From positions 1 to 6,180 of the forward strand of contig CAZAMT010000255.1 of the NCBI GenBank assembly GCA_964486145.1: DNA of 6,180 nt, given 5' to 3'. This DNA comes from CAZAMT01 sp964486145 (GTDB lineage Bacteria; Bacteroidota; Bacteroidia; Bacteroidales; JAAAOM01). The translations under genes and the position numbers were made by a program. This document shows, in pieces, positions 1 to 6,170 of the stretch; position 1 is the first letter of the stretch; the number at the start of each line of letters is the position of its first letter. The notes below the pieces were generated by a model that had not been told where the DNA came from, ran no database searches, and saw only the letters and a list, made by a program, of their open reading frames with translations.

Positions 1-116
1 TTGCGCTTGGTAAATCCGATTTCATCGGGGTAGGTTTCTACCTGCCATTCGTTTTGAGCGTATACAACCGATGAGAAAAATATAAAGGTGAATAGGGACG
101 ATAATATTTGCTTCAT
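1..116 (-). CDS. 5' end of a secreted protein gene (partial, runs off left edge)
   Basis: Reading the minus strand from the ATG at 116-114 gives 38 codons with no stop before the window edge. The protein begins MKQILSSLFTFIFFSSVVYA, a typical Sec signal peptide: basic start, hydrophobic core and V-Y-A cleavage site at about residue 20. The mature part begins QNEWQVETYPDEIGFTKR. No lipobox cysteine is seen, so it is probably periplasmic or secreted. Too little is present to name a family. It is divergent from the 662-residue gene, with 62 bp between the start codons. A TTAATTTG sequence (minus strand, 178-171) matches the Bacteroidota TAnnTTTG promoter element at 7 of 8 positions and could drive this gene, but that is weak. 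The open frame and signal peptide are seen directly; function is unknown. Confidence 0.75.
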   Translation of the reverse strand, partial: MKQILSSLFTFIFFSSVVYAQNEWQVETYPDEIGFTKR

Positions 117-178
117 GATGCCTTTTCTTTTAAACTTGTAATTTGGTAGTTTTTGTAAATACTAAAATAACAAATTAA

Positions 179-2167
179 ATGATGAATATGAAAATTTGGG
201 TTATTCTAACGCTTGGTTTGGTTTTCCTCCAATTATCTTCTCATGCCGGTTATCCGGAACGGGTGAAGATTCTGATGGACAAACTTGCTGATGAATATCA
301 GCCACCCTCAATGAACATTGGGGATCCTGAAAAATATTATTGGCCGAAAACAATTGCCCGTTTTGAAAAATATGGTATCAACGATGAACTGGCAAACAGT
401 TATATCGATACCTTTCGGCTGAACAGTCCGTTTCATTTTACATTGGTTGGGATGGCCAGAATTATGTCGGCGTACCCGGATGCTCCATCGGTGAAACAAC
501 ATAAAATTGAATATTTAAATAAGGTTTTTGAACGTACGGACAGTTATAACCCTTGGACTGGCGAGGGTACGGAAAATCACATTGCTATGTCACGTACATC
601 AGGTTATTTGTTTGCACAGCATGCTCTTGAATATCCGGAGGTATTTCCACAGGCCAGATTAAGGCTTCAACAAATGGAATTATGGATAACTCTTTGGGCA
701 AAAAGATTGTTTGAGATTGGCAATGGTGAGTGGAACTCGGATATATATGAGGTGTATAATCTCATCGGCTGGCTAAATCTGTATGATTTTGCTGATAACG
801 AAGAAATTAGGAGTATTGCCAGGGCAGTTCTTGATTTTTATGCTACCGAGTTGGCATTGCACTATAGCTGGGGTCTAACCGGGGGTACTGCCATGCGGGG
901 TAGTGGTGCCGGTTTTAGTCGCTATAATGCATCAAATTACCTTGGCTGGTTGTGGTTTGGAACAACATCCGGGTTTCCATTTGGTTTTCGGGGTAACCAG
1001 TACATTCAAATGGTTCATCCCATGACCAGTGCCTATGCTCCTCCTGAAGAAATTGTAAATCTTGGTAAGAAGAAAATGGAGTTGCCATCGTATTATAAAA
1101 CAAGCCGGCCATCATATTTGATGGGTAAACCATCATTTGTAAAGCAATTTTTTTATGTTACCAATGAGTATAGCCTTGGAAGTTCTGTGAGCCCTTATGG
1201 TGGCTGGACAGGTTCGACCTGGCAAATGGTGAACTGGCGACTGGTAATTAGATCTAATAAGGAAGGAATGCCACATGCAATTGGTGGTAACGGCAGGTTT
1301 TATAATGAATGGTCAGGGAAAACAACAAACCCGTTTACACAGGTTGTGCAACATAAAAATGTACTGATTCAAATTACGAAAACTCCGGAAAATGTGGAAT
1401 CGATCGTGCAAACAATGCAGTTAAAGGTGAAACAGTGGTCAGAAAACTGGGAAAGGGATTTTCGAAAGCGTTTTCCGCATGACCACCACAAACGAAACCA
1501 GGGTGTTGTTAATTTTGGTGGCAGGATGATAAAGGAAAACACCAGTTATTTGTCCTTCCCGGAGGATGCCAGGATTAAGAAAAAAGACAGCTTATACATG
1601 GTTGAACTTGCCAATGTTCAGATCTCGGTCATTCCTATTCAATCAGTCATGGATGTAAATGAAATTAAAACAAAGAATGAGACCCGGCTAATCCTCATGG
1701 ATAAAGCACCATTGGGGCAAGCTTGCGGGTTTATAATTGAAGTGTTCAATAAAAATGAGTTAACTCAACAACAAAAAAGTGCCCTGAGTGAAATGAAAGG
1801 TATGGTTCAAGCCGACCATCAAAAAGGAAAGGTGACGTATAAATCGGTATCAGGCAATGAAATAACAGCCGGGTATGTTGAGAGTGGTTGGTTCCGGGAG
1901 GCAACGGTAGACTGGGGTTATGGTGTGGAGGCCCCCAAAATTATGATGTCGTACCCTGATTTCAGGCAGCCAAAATGGCCCTCGGGTGAAGGATACGGAC
2001 GTATTCCACACCTGGAAGTAAACAATAAAAGGATTGAATTTGATGATTACTGGCCTTTGTATGACGGTGATGAAGTAGAAATGAAAAATAAAATTCTTGA
2101 AATAAAGATATATGATCAAAAATACCAGGTTCGATTTACGAGTGATGCACCTGTATTTTCAGATTGA
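179..2167 (+). CDS. Secreted protein with polysaccharide-lyase/heparinase-like toroid architecture (putative)
   Basis: A 662-residue protein with an N-terminal Sec signal peptide (hydrophobic about 5-20, S-H-A cleavage near residue 23), so probably periplasmic or surface-exposed. Residues about 25-290 are helical and aromatic-rich, with motifs typical of alpha/alpha-toroid polysaccharide lyase-like proteins: E-N-H at 132-134 inside GEGTENHIAMSRTSGYLFAQ (128-147), a W-x-S-x-x-Y-x-x-Y segment at 185-193, then LYDFADNEEIRSIARAVLDF (201-220). N133, H134, Y190 and Y193 could be active-site residues; this is inference. Residues about 320-662 are beta-rich with many aromatics, as in the C-terminal sandwich of heparinase II/III-like or alginate-lyase-like enzymes. 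I cannot assign a PL family or substrate. Three ATGs (179, 182, 188) are possible starts; none has a clear ribosome-binding site, and the choice barely changes the signal peptide. No SusC/D, sulfatase or glycosidase gene is in view to fix a pathway. Confidence 0.85.
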   Translation: MMNMKIWVILTLGLVFLQLSSHAGYPERVKILMDKLADEYQPPSMNIGDPEKYYWPKTIARFEKYGINDELANSYIDTFRLNSPFHFTLVGMARIMSAYPDAPSVKQHKIEYLNKVFERTDSYNPWTGEGTENHIAMSRTSGYLFAQHALEYPEVFPQARLRLQQMELWITLWAKRLFEIGNGEWNSDIYEVYNLIGWLNLYDFADNEEIRSIARAVLDFYATELALHYSWGLTGGTAMRGSGAGFSRYNASNYLGWLWFGTTSGFPFGFRGNQYIQMVHPMTSAYAPPEEIVNLGKKKMELPSYYKTSRPSYLMGKPSFVKQFFYVTNEYSLGSSVSPYGGWTGSTWQMVNWRLVIRSNKEGMPHAIGGNGRFYNEWSGKTTNPFTQVVQHKNVLIQITKTPENVESIVQTMQLKVKQWSENWERDFRKRFPHDHHKRNQGVVNFGGRMIKENTSYLSFPEDARIKKKDSLYMVELANVQISVIPIQSVMDVNEIKTKNETRLILMDKAPLGQACGFIIEVFNKNELTQQQKSALSEMKGMVQADHQKGKVTYKSVSGNEITAGYVESGWFREATVDWGYGVEAPKIMMSYPDFRQPKWPSGEGYGRIPHLEVNNKRIEFDDYWPLYDGDEVEMKNKILEIKIYDQKYQVRFTSDAPVFSD

Positions 2168-2355
2168 AATCATCAAATTTCTCCGAATCTGAAGTTGTTG
2201 TGGATTCATACGATCATTTGAATTATTATAAATTTTGTAAATTATGGTCTGAATTTTGTTAAATAATTTTTAGTTAACATTTAATTTATATAAACTGTTT
2301 AACTTTACATATTATTTTTCGTAATAATTATTTGTAACCCGATAAAATAAAAATT

Positions 2356-2709
2356 ATGTTCAAACGTTTACTACTCATTTTTTTTACCATATTCCTTATA
2401 AATAATTTATTTGCACAGGAAAATACGGTTGCATTTTCTACTGTAAATGAGACAGAAAACCAAATCAATGTAACTTTTAAGCCAAATCCTTTAAGTAATA
2501 CTGCTACAATTGAAATTGAGGGGATGGTTGCCAATAATTATAAATTTCTGGTATTTGACATCACTGGCAGACTTGTACGGCAGTATTCAAAGCAATATCA
2601 AAAAACTTTTGTTTTCGAACGTGAAGACTTAGAAAAAGGATTTTATCTGTATAAGCTTATTACACCGGAAAAAGAAATTACAGCCGGCAGGTTTCAGGTA
2701 GTTGATTAA
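2356..2709 (+). CDS. Small secreted protein consisting mainly of a T9SS type A C-terminal sorting domain
   Basis: 117 residues. Residues 1-20 are a Sec signal peptide ending L-F-A before Q21. After a linker of about 20 residues, the rest matches the type IX secretion sorting domain (TIGR04183-like): P-N-P at 43-45, alternating T-I-E-I-E strand, F-D-I-T-G-R at 67-72, L-E-K-G-F-Y-L-Y-K-L at 92-101 and the terminal A-G-R-F-Q-V-V-D. In the T9SS this domain guides export through the outer membrane and is usually cut off by the PorU sortase. Here there is almost no cargo in front of it, so it is either a minimal sorting-domain protein or the remnant of a longer gene. The start is fixed by the signal peptide. 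The AT-rich gap upstream (2168-2355) has a 7-of-8 promoter-like TATTTTTC at 2313-2320, weak support only. A strong terminator follows at 2727-2754. Confidence 0.85.
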   Translation: MFKRLLLIFFTIFLINNLFAQENTVAFSTVNETENQINVTFKPNPLSNTATIEIEGMVANNYKFLVFDITGRLVRQYSKQYQKTFVFEREDLEKGFYLYKLITPEKEITAGRFQVVD

Positions 2710-2726
2710 ACAATGATACAAAAAAT

Positions 2727-2754
2727 AAAAAAACCCGCCTTGGCGGGTTTTTTT
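2727..2754. terminator. Bidirectional rho-independent terminator between convergent genes
   Basis: A perfect 13-bp inverted repeat: seven A then CCCGCC (2727-2739), two unpaired T, then GGCGGG and seven T (2742-2754). The core can fold as a five-pair GC stem with a CUUG tetraloop. The A-run on one side and T-run on the other give a U-tract in both directions. It sits 17 bp after the stop of the sorting-domain gene. On the other strand it overlaps the TAA stop (2755-2753) of the aldo/keto reductase by two bases, so it should end both transcripts. Confidence 0.93.
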
Positions 2755-3736
2755 ATGCAAATTGTCCGTCAACGTAGCCCGGTTGCATCCAGGCCAGATT
2801 CTTATGGTTGTAAAAAGGTGAAAGTTTAACATGAAGTTCATGCATTTTTTGTTGTGGCAATGGTTTGAAGCTTCTGATGGTTTCAAGATTTTCCTTAAGC
2901 ACATCCATGCTGTCTGTGCCAACAACGGCTGATGTAATATGATCAAGGCTTAAGGCATACCGTATCATTTCGCTTGGGACCAAACCTTCTACTGTTTCTC
3001 TTGGACGAATGACCTTCATTGCTAAAACACCCATGCCTTTGGTGCCTGCCGCAGGCACAGCCTGTTCCTCAAATCGCTGAGCACCTTTTGCCTGGTGATT
3101 CATGGCAATGAGCATGGTATCAAAATTATATTTTTCAGCAGCCATTTTCATAGCCTTTGCCGATGTATGACCGGTAAATCCAATATGCTTTACTATTCCT
3201 TGTTTTTGATAATCATGCAAAACAGGGAGTACGCCATCACTGCTATTAAATGAATCAACATCTTCTTTATCTTTGATTGAATGAACCTGCAAAAGATCAA
3301 TATAATCGGTTTGCAACCGTTTTAAACTTTCTTCAATTACTTTTTTTGCATCATCCGCTTTTCTTTCATGTACCTTTGTTGCAAGGAATACTTCTTTTCT
3401 TCGGTTTTTTAATATGATGCCCAGTCTTTCTTCGCTGAACTCGTTGTCGTTTTTATAACTTGCGGCAGTATCCCAGTAAAACAAGCCATTGTCCAGGGCA
3501 TATTCAAGAATTCCCAAGCCCTTGTCGGGGCTGGTTGCCATAAATCGGCTTCCGGTGCCAACAATCATAATTGGTATATCGATGTTGGTTTTACCCAGTT
3601 TTCTGGTAGGCAGACCTTTCGGATCAAATCTTGATTTGGGGCCTGCCATTACAAGTTGTGAGCTGATGACAACTCCAGCCGATACGGCTGCTGTGCTTTT
3701 AATAAATTTCCTTCGTGAAATTTCTTGCTTTTTCAT
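2753..3736 (-). CDS. Tat-exported aldo/keto reductase
   Basis: 327 residues from the ATG at 3736. Aldo/keto reductases (AKRs) are NAD(P)H-dependent TIM-barrel oxidoreductases acting on carbonyl and sugar substrates. The start is chosen because the protein then opens with a twin-arginine signal: S7-R8-R9-K10-F11-I12-K13, a hydrophobic stretch, then V-M-A at about 29-31. A longer open frame reaches back to 3817 but would bury this signal behind 27 extra residues and overlap the upstream gene. The AKR tetrad is visible: D89 (W-D-T-A), Y94 (S-Y), K121 (T-K-V) and H152 (Q-V-H-S). Q-T-D-Y-I-D-L-L-Q at 142-150 and G-M-G-V-L-A-M-K at 234-241 are also AKR hallmarks. Tat export implies a folded, cofactor-loaded periplasmic enzyme. 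It lies 40 bp downstream of the 213-residue gene, probably co-transcribed. Residues A-V-P-A-A-G-T (226-232) coincide with a DNA palindrome. Substrate unknown. Confidence 0.93.
   Translation of the reverse strand: MKKQEISRRKFIKSTAAVSAGVVISSQLVMAGPKSRFDPKGLPTRKLGKTNIDIPIMIVGTGSRFMATSPDKGLGILEYALDNGLFYWDTAASYKNDNEFSEERLGIILKNRRKEVFLATKVHERKADDAKKVIEESLKRLQTDYIDLLQVHSIKDKEDVDSFNSSDGVLPVLHDYQKQGIVKHIGFTGHTSAKAMKMAAEKYNFDTMLIAMNHQAKGAQRFEEQAVPAAGTKGMGVLAMKVIRPRETVEGLVPSEMIRYALSLDHITSAVVGTDSMDVLKENLETIRSFKPLPQQKMHELHVKLSPFYNHKNLAWMQPGYVDGQFA
3042..3058. repeat. Short GC-rich palindrome inside the aldo/keto reductase gene
   Basis: GTGCCTGC (3042-3049), one central C (3050), then GCAGGCAC (3051-3058): a perfect 8-bp inverted repeat with a one-base centre, much more GC-rich than its surroundings. 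On the coding (minus) strand it specifies V-P-A-A-G-T within the reductase without breaking the frame. It resembles small dispersed palindromes met in Bacteroidota genomes (recollection, not checked). No second copy is seen in this window. Confidence 0.5.
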
Positions 3737-3776
3737 ATTGATATGAGTTAATAAGGTTATTGTAAGGATAAACAAT

Positions 3777-4418
3777 TTACCGGCTAACTGGTTCAGCATA
3801 AACCTCAATCCAGTCAAGACGCGAACATGCAGCGCTTAAACCACCTCGCATCAGGTCGGTAAATCCAATTTCCTCAACATTACTCAAATCCGGGTTATTA
3901 ACTTTTTTTACTTCCGTGATGGTATTTATATTGATGGAATACCAATCAATATCCATAATATTAAACTCTTTTAGCCGCCAGTCTTTTGATGCATCATCCG
4001 ATTGATCACTTACAAGCCAGGTACCGTCTGCCAGTTTTAACAGAATTCTTAATTCCCGAAAACCTTGTTGTTTCGATCTCCATCTGATTTTAGCATAACC
4101 GGTTAAATCTGCATTGAATTTTTCGTGTTTCAGTGTGACTGCCCAGTTATCAATACATATGCCCGACCAAATGTAATAAGGATCATCAATGGGCTTGTCG
4201 TGATGACTTTTTTTGATGGAATCGGCACCATTTCCATAAAGATTTAATAACAATTCCGGATTATTTACATGTTCCTGGGTAACAGGAATGGCGGCCGGTA
4301 TTTCCTTCCAGTCTTCCCTGAAAAATAAACCGGGACGGTATGAATCCCTCATACTAATTGAAAAAATTGAAAGGACGACAATGGAAAATACAATAAGTAA
4401 TGGATTTGATTTTTTCAT
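3777..4418 (-). CDS. Exported beta-rich protein of unknown function
   Basis: 213 residues beginning MKKSNPLLIVFSIVVLSIFS, a signal peptide or uncleaved signal anchor (no clear A-x-A site, no lipobox cysteine). The rest is tryptophan- and strand-rich: F-R-E-D-W-K at 33-38, a K-K-S-H-H-D segment at 69-74, D-D-P-Y-Y-I-W-S-G at 78-86, N-W-A-V-T-L-K at 91-97, then alternating strands such as Y-A-K-I-R-W-R and R-I-L-L-K-L, ending with L-D-W-I-E-V-Y-A-E-P. This pattern suggests a jelly-roll or carbohydrate-binding-like sandwich (inference; no family named). It is the first gene of a two-gene operon with the Tat aldo/keto reductase 40 bp downstream, and an exact TAnnTTTG element lies just upstream. 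It could bind or present the substrate of the reductase, or be an enzyme of an unrecognised sandwich family. Confidence 0.82.
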   Translation of the reverse strand: MKKSNPLLIVFSIVVLSIFSISMRDSYRPGLFFREDWKEIPAAIPVTQEHVNNPELLLNLYGNGADSIKKSHHDKPIDDPYYIWSGICIDNWAVTLKHEKFNADLTGYAKIRWRSKQQGFRELRILLKLADGTWLVSDQSDDASKDWRLKEFNIMDIDWYSININTITEVKKVNNPDLSNVEEIGFTDLMRGGLSAACSRLDWIEVYAEPVSR

Positions 4419-4445
4419 AACAGGTTTTATTTAGCTTTTAAAAAA

Positions 4446-4453
4446 CAAATGTA
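4446..4453 (-). promoter_or_regulatory. Bacteroidota-type -7 promoter element for the 213-residue/AKR operon
   Basis: On the minus strand these bases read TACATTTG, an exact match to the TAnnTTTG -7 consensus of the primary sigma factor in Bacteroidota. It lies 27 bp before the start codon at 4418, giving a predicted leader of about 20 bases. No convincing TTG -33 element is found at the usual distance upstream, so the call rests on the -7 box and its position. Confidence 0.42.
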
Positions 4454-4525
4454 ATCAGAAATTCATTTATTTTGTAAACAGTCGATTGTAAATAATTTAT
4501 GAATAAATAAGGCTAAATAGCTTCA

Positions 4526-5323
4526 ATGAAAAATAAACTCAAAATTCCAATTTACCAGGTTGATGCATTTGCAGATAGCATTTTTTCAGGGAACCCGGCT
4601 GCGGTTTGCCCGCTTGAAAACTGGTTGGAAGATGCCATTATGCAAAAAATAGCAATGGAAAATAACCTATCAGAAACAGCATTCTTTGTAAAAGAGAAAA
4701 AAGGGTATCATATTCGGTGGTTTACACCTGCTGTGGAAGTTAATCTATGCGGACATGCAACACTTGCTACGGCACATGTTCTTTTTAATCATTTACAAAT
4801 AGGGGTGAACATGATTGAATTCAATTCACGTAGTGGGATTTTAAAAATTCGAACCAATGGCAAACAGTATATTATGGATTTCCCAACAGATCAGATTTCC
4901 CGGCAGGATCCTCCGGATGAGATAATAAACAGTATCGGTATTCGTCCTGAATCATCGTGGAAAGGAAGGGAGGATTTTATGCTGGTTTATGAGCATCAAT
5001 CCATTATTGAAAATATCAAACCGGATTTTAAGGCATTGGCAGGATCTACCGGCAGGGGGATAATTGTTACGGCACCGGGCAGGGATGTTGATTTTGTTTC
5101 CAGGTTTTTTGCACCCCAGGCTGGAATAGATGAAGATCCGGTTACAGGTTCGGCTCACACGACGTTAACCCCATATTGGTCTGAAAGATTGGATAAAAAG
5201 GAATTGAAAGCAAGACAGGTTTCAAAAAGAGGAGGAACGGTTTTTTGCAAATACATGAACCAAAGAGTGGAGATTTCGGGTAGCGCCAATACCTATATGT
5301 CTGGTGAAATTATTTTGTCATAA
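4526..5323 (+). CDS. PhzF family phenazine biosynthesis-like isomerase
   Basis: 265 residues, the normal length for the PhzF/YddE family. These cytoplasmic enzymes have two diaminopimelate-epimerase-like halves and catalyse isomerisation; the best-known member acts in phenazine synthesis, but most homologues have unknown substrates. Family signatures are all present: V-D-A-F near residue 12-15, S-G-N-P-A-A-V at 21-27, N-L-S-E-T-A-F-F at 47-54 with E50 as the expected catalytic acid/base, W-F-T-P-A-x-E-V-N-L-C-G-H-A-T at 65-79, and E-D-P-V-T-G-S-A-H at 203-211. There is no signal peptide. The start ATG at 4526 gives the usual N-terminus. It is divergent from the exported-protein operon, with 107 bp between the start codons. 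No other phenazine genes are present, so it should not be named phzF. The reading frame is intact, in contrast to the decayed genes right after it. Confidence 0.95.
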   Translation: MKNKLKIPIYQVDAFADSIFSGNPAAVCPLENWLEDAIMQKIAMENNLSETAFFVKEKKGYHIRWFTPAVEVNLCGHATLATAHVLFNHLQIGVNMIEFNSRSGILKIRTNGKQYIMDFPTDQISRQDPPDEIINSIGIRPESSWKGREDFMLVYEHQSIIENIKPDFKALAGSTGRGIIVTAPGRDVDFVSRFFAPQAGIDEDPVTGSAHTTLTPYWSERLDKKELKARQVSKRGGTVFCKYMNQRVEISGSANTYMSGEIILS

Positions 5324-5338
5324 AAATTGAACAATTTT
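5323..5338. terminator. Weak AT-rich hairpin at the end of the PhzF gene
   Basis: AAAATTG (5323-5329), AA, CAATTTT (5332-5338) is a perfect 7-bp inverted repeat starting on the last base of the TAA stop. It is almost all A-T with a two-base loop and only a short T-run, so it would be a poor intrinsic terminator. Its position directly after the stop is the main argument. Confidence 0.28.
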
Positions 5339-5354
5339 CACCTTAATTTTATTT

Positions 5355-5680
5355 AAAACTAAAACGTTACAATCTATAATCGAGATTGATAGTTATTTCG
5401 AGGACAAAGCATAAATATTTGAGCAGTATGTTTCTGATATAAAGTCAAAGAAGGCTACCGAGAGAATTTTGGAGATAACTGGTGAAGCAGTAAATCGAAT
5501 ACTAAAAAATGACAAAAATTTCAAACTTGACAATGCCGGGTAAATGTTGGCACTCGAAACAGGATTATACATGGCTATGATAAAATATCGAACGATTTGA
5601 CTTGGAGTGTAGTGGTAATTCATATCCCTAAACTGAAAGACGAAGTAAAGGATAGTTTCGAAAAAATAGAAAAGCAATGA
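5355..5680 (+). pseudogene. Decayed HepT-like HEPN toxin (MntA/HepT-type system)
   Basis: Frame one (codons in phase with 5379) reads S-I-I-E-I-D-S-Y-F-E-D-K-A, stop (TAA 5412-5414), I-F-E-Q-Y-V-S-D-I-K, then A-T-E-R-I-L-E-I-T-G-E-A-V-N-R-I-L (5454-5504) up to N-A at 5532-5537. The frame then slips by one lost base near 5537 and continues V-N-V-G-T-R-N-R-I-I-H-G-Y-D-K-I, then L-T-W-S-V-V-V and I-P-K-L-K-D-E-V, ending at TGA 5678-5680. This is the order and spacing of HepT/DUF86: the E-I-x-G-E-A-x-N-R helix, the R-x4-H-x-Y motif (R at 5555, H at 5570, Y at 5576) and the L-P-x-L-K tail. HepT proteins are HEPN ribonuclease toxins whose motif tyrosine is modified by the nucleotidyltransferase antitoxin MntA. 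No start codon is recognisable, so the left edge is approximate. No MntA gene or remnant lies beside it. Confidence 0.82.
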
Positions 5681-5731
5681 GTGTAGCAGAGGCGAACAAC
5701 TTGGTAATTGTTGGTTTCCAATAAATGAGTG

Positions 5732-6138
5732 ATGGAGAAAATATACAACATCTTTGTTGTGATCGAGAATCGGCTCAATTTGCACCATAAAGCTATAAGT
5801 GAATTCCTAATATATTTTGAAATAGTTATTAAAAAAATGTTTATTCCAGTATTATCGGAGATCCTGAACGTACAGCGTTTAGCCCAATTGTAAAAAGCAA
5901 CAGGCAAACAGAGGAAGATATAAAAAATTCGTGACTGCTGTGGGTTATCGGAAGGAATGGCTTGTATATTGAACCTGACCTGGAATACATAGATAACGAT
6001 GTCAATGAAGGAGTAATAAGAAATTCCGCAGGTACCGGCAAATGTGCATATACATCCCGGAAGGAACTTGTGGTTGCTTATTCTCAGATGCTTCGAAATG
6101 ATAAGCATCATTCCAAAATTCACAGATTATTTGCCTAA
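5732..6138 (+). pseudogene. Decayed NmrA-like NAD(P)-binding SDR (azoreductase/QOR2-like)
   Basis: From 5732 one frame reads K-I-Y-N-I-F-V-V-I-E-N-R-L-N-L-H-H-K-A-I. At the A7 run (5831-5837) one lost A moves the match to another frame: N-V-Y-S-S-I-I-G-D-P-E-R-T-A-F-S-P-I-V (5836-5892), then S-N-R-Q-T-E-E-D-I-K-N-S, stop (TGA 5932-5934, where the family has G), L-L-W-V-I-G-R-N-G-L-Y-I-E-P-D-L-E-Y (5935-5988), then G-K-C-A-Y-T-S-R-K-E-L (6037-6069), to TAA at 6136-6138. These blocks are typical of atypical SDR/NmrA proteins such as NAD(P)H azoreductases and quinone reductase QOR2, which use NAD(P)H in the cytoplasm. The N-terminal G-x-x-G-x-x-G Rossmann segment is not found upstream, and the C-terminal tail is cut short. 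It follows the HepT pseudogene by 51 bp on the same strand. Confidence 0.8.
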
Positions 6139-6142
6139 GTTG

Positions 6143-6170
6143 AGCGGTACGAACGAAGTGAAGTAGCGCT
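6143..6170. repeat. Imperfect GC-rich inverted repeat at the right edge
   Basis: AGCGGTAC (6143-6150) can pair with GTAGCGCT (6163-6170) with one G-G mismatch, around a purine-rich 12-base loop (GAACGAAGTGAA). It lies just after the SDR pseudogene stop and is far more GC-rich than the decayed DNA before it. It could be part of a dispersed repeat or mark the edge of an insertion or deletion, but it is cut off by the window end and only one copy is seen. Confidence 0.35.

Noticed and set aside
1..116. Shared E-I-G-F-T string between the left-edge protein and the 213-residue protein
   Set aside because: Five residues in otherwise different contexts are too few to claim homology.
2629..2946. 105-residue minus-strand open frame across the terminator
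   Set aside because: It overlaps the AKR C-terminus out of frame, the terminator stem and the sorting-domain gene; no motif of its own.
3489..3746. 85-residue plus-strand open frame with hydrophobic segments
   Set aside because: It is antisense to the N-terminal part of the AKR gene, which is supported by the Tat signal and catalytic residues.
3737..3817. Upstream start extending the aldo/keto reductase by 27 residues
   Set aside because: It would place a second hydrophobic stretch before the twin-arginine signal and overlap the preceding gene by 41 bp; the ATG at 3736 gives a standard Tat signal.
4526..5323. Naming the PhzF-family gene phzF and inferring phenazine production
   Set aside because: The family is broad and mostly of unknown substrate; no other phenazine genes are present.
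5324..5360. Search for an MntA nucleotidyltransferase remnant before the HepT fossil
   Set aside because: Only about 30 bases separate the PhzF stop from the HepT-like frame, with no G-S-x-A-R-G-type motif; there is no room for the partner gene.
5681..5731. Possible N-terminal extension of the SDR remnant or a third gene fragment
   Set aside because: All three frames are interrupted by stops within 51 bases and no Rossmann glycine motif is visible.
5393..5788. 131-residue open frame on the minus strand
   Set aside because: It is antisense to the HepT-like remnant, whose plus-strand motifs are clear; its own translation is low-complexity F/S/Y-rich with no recognisable domain or start context.
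5620..6123. 167-residue open frame on the minus strand (and a 66-residue one at 5841-6041)
   Set aside because: Both lie antisense to the SDR remnant; the translations show no family motif and look like shadow frames of AT-rich DNA.
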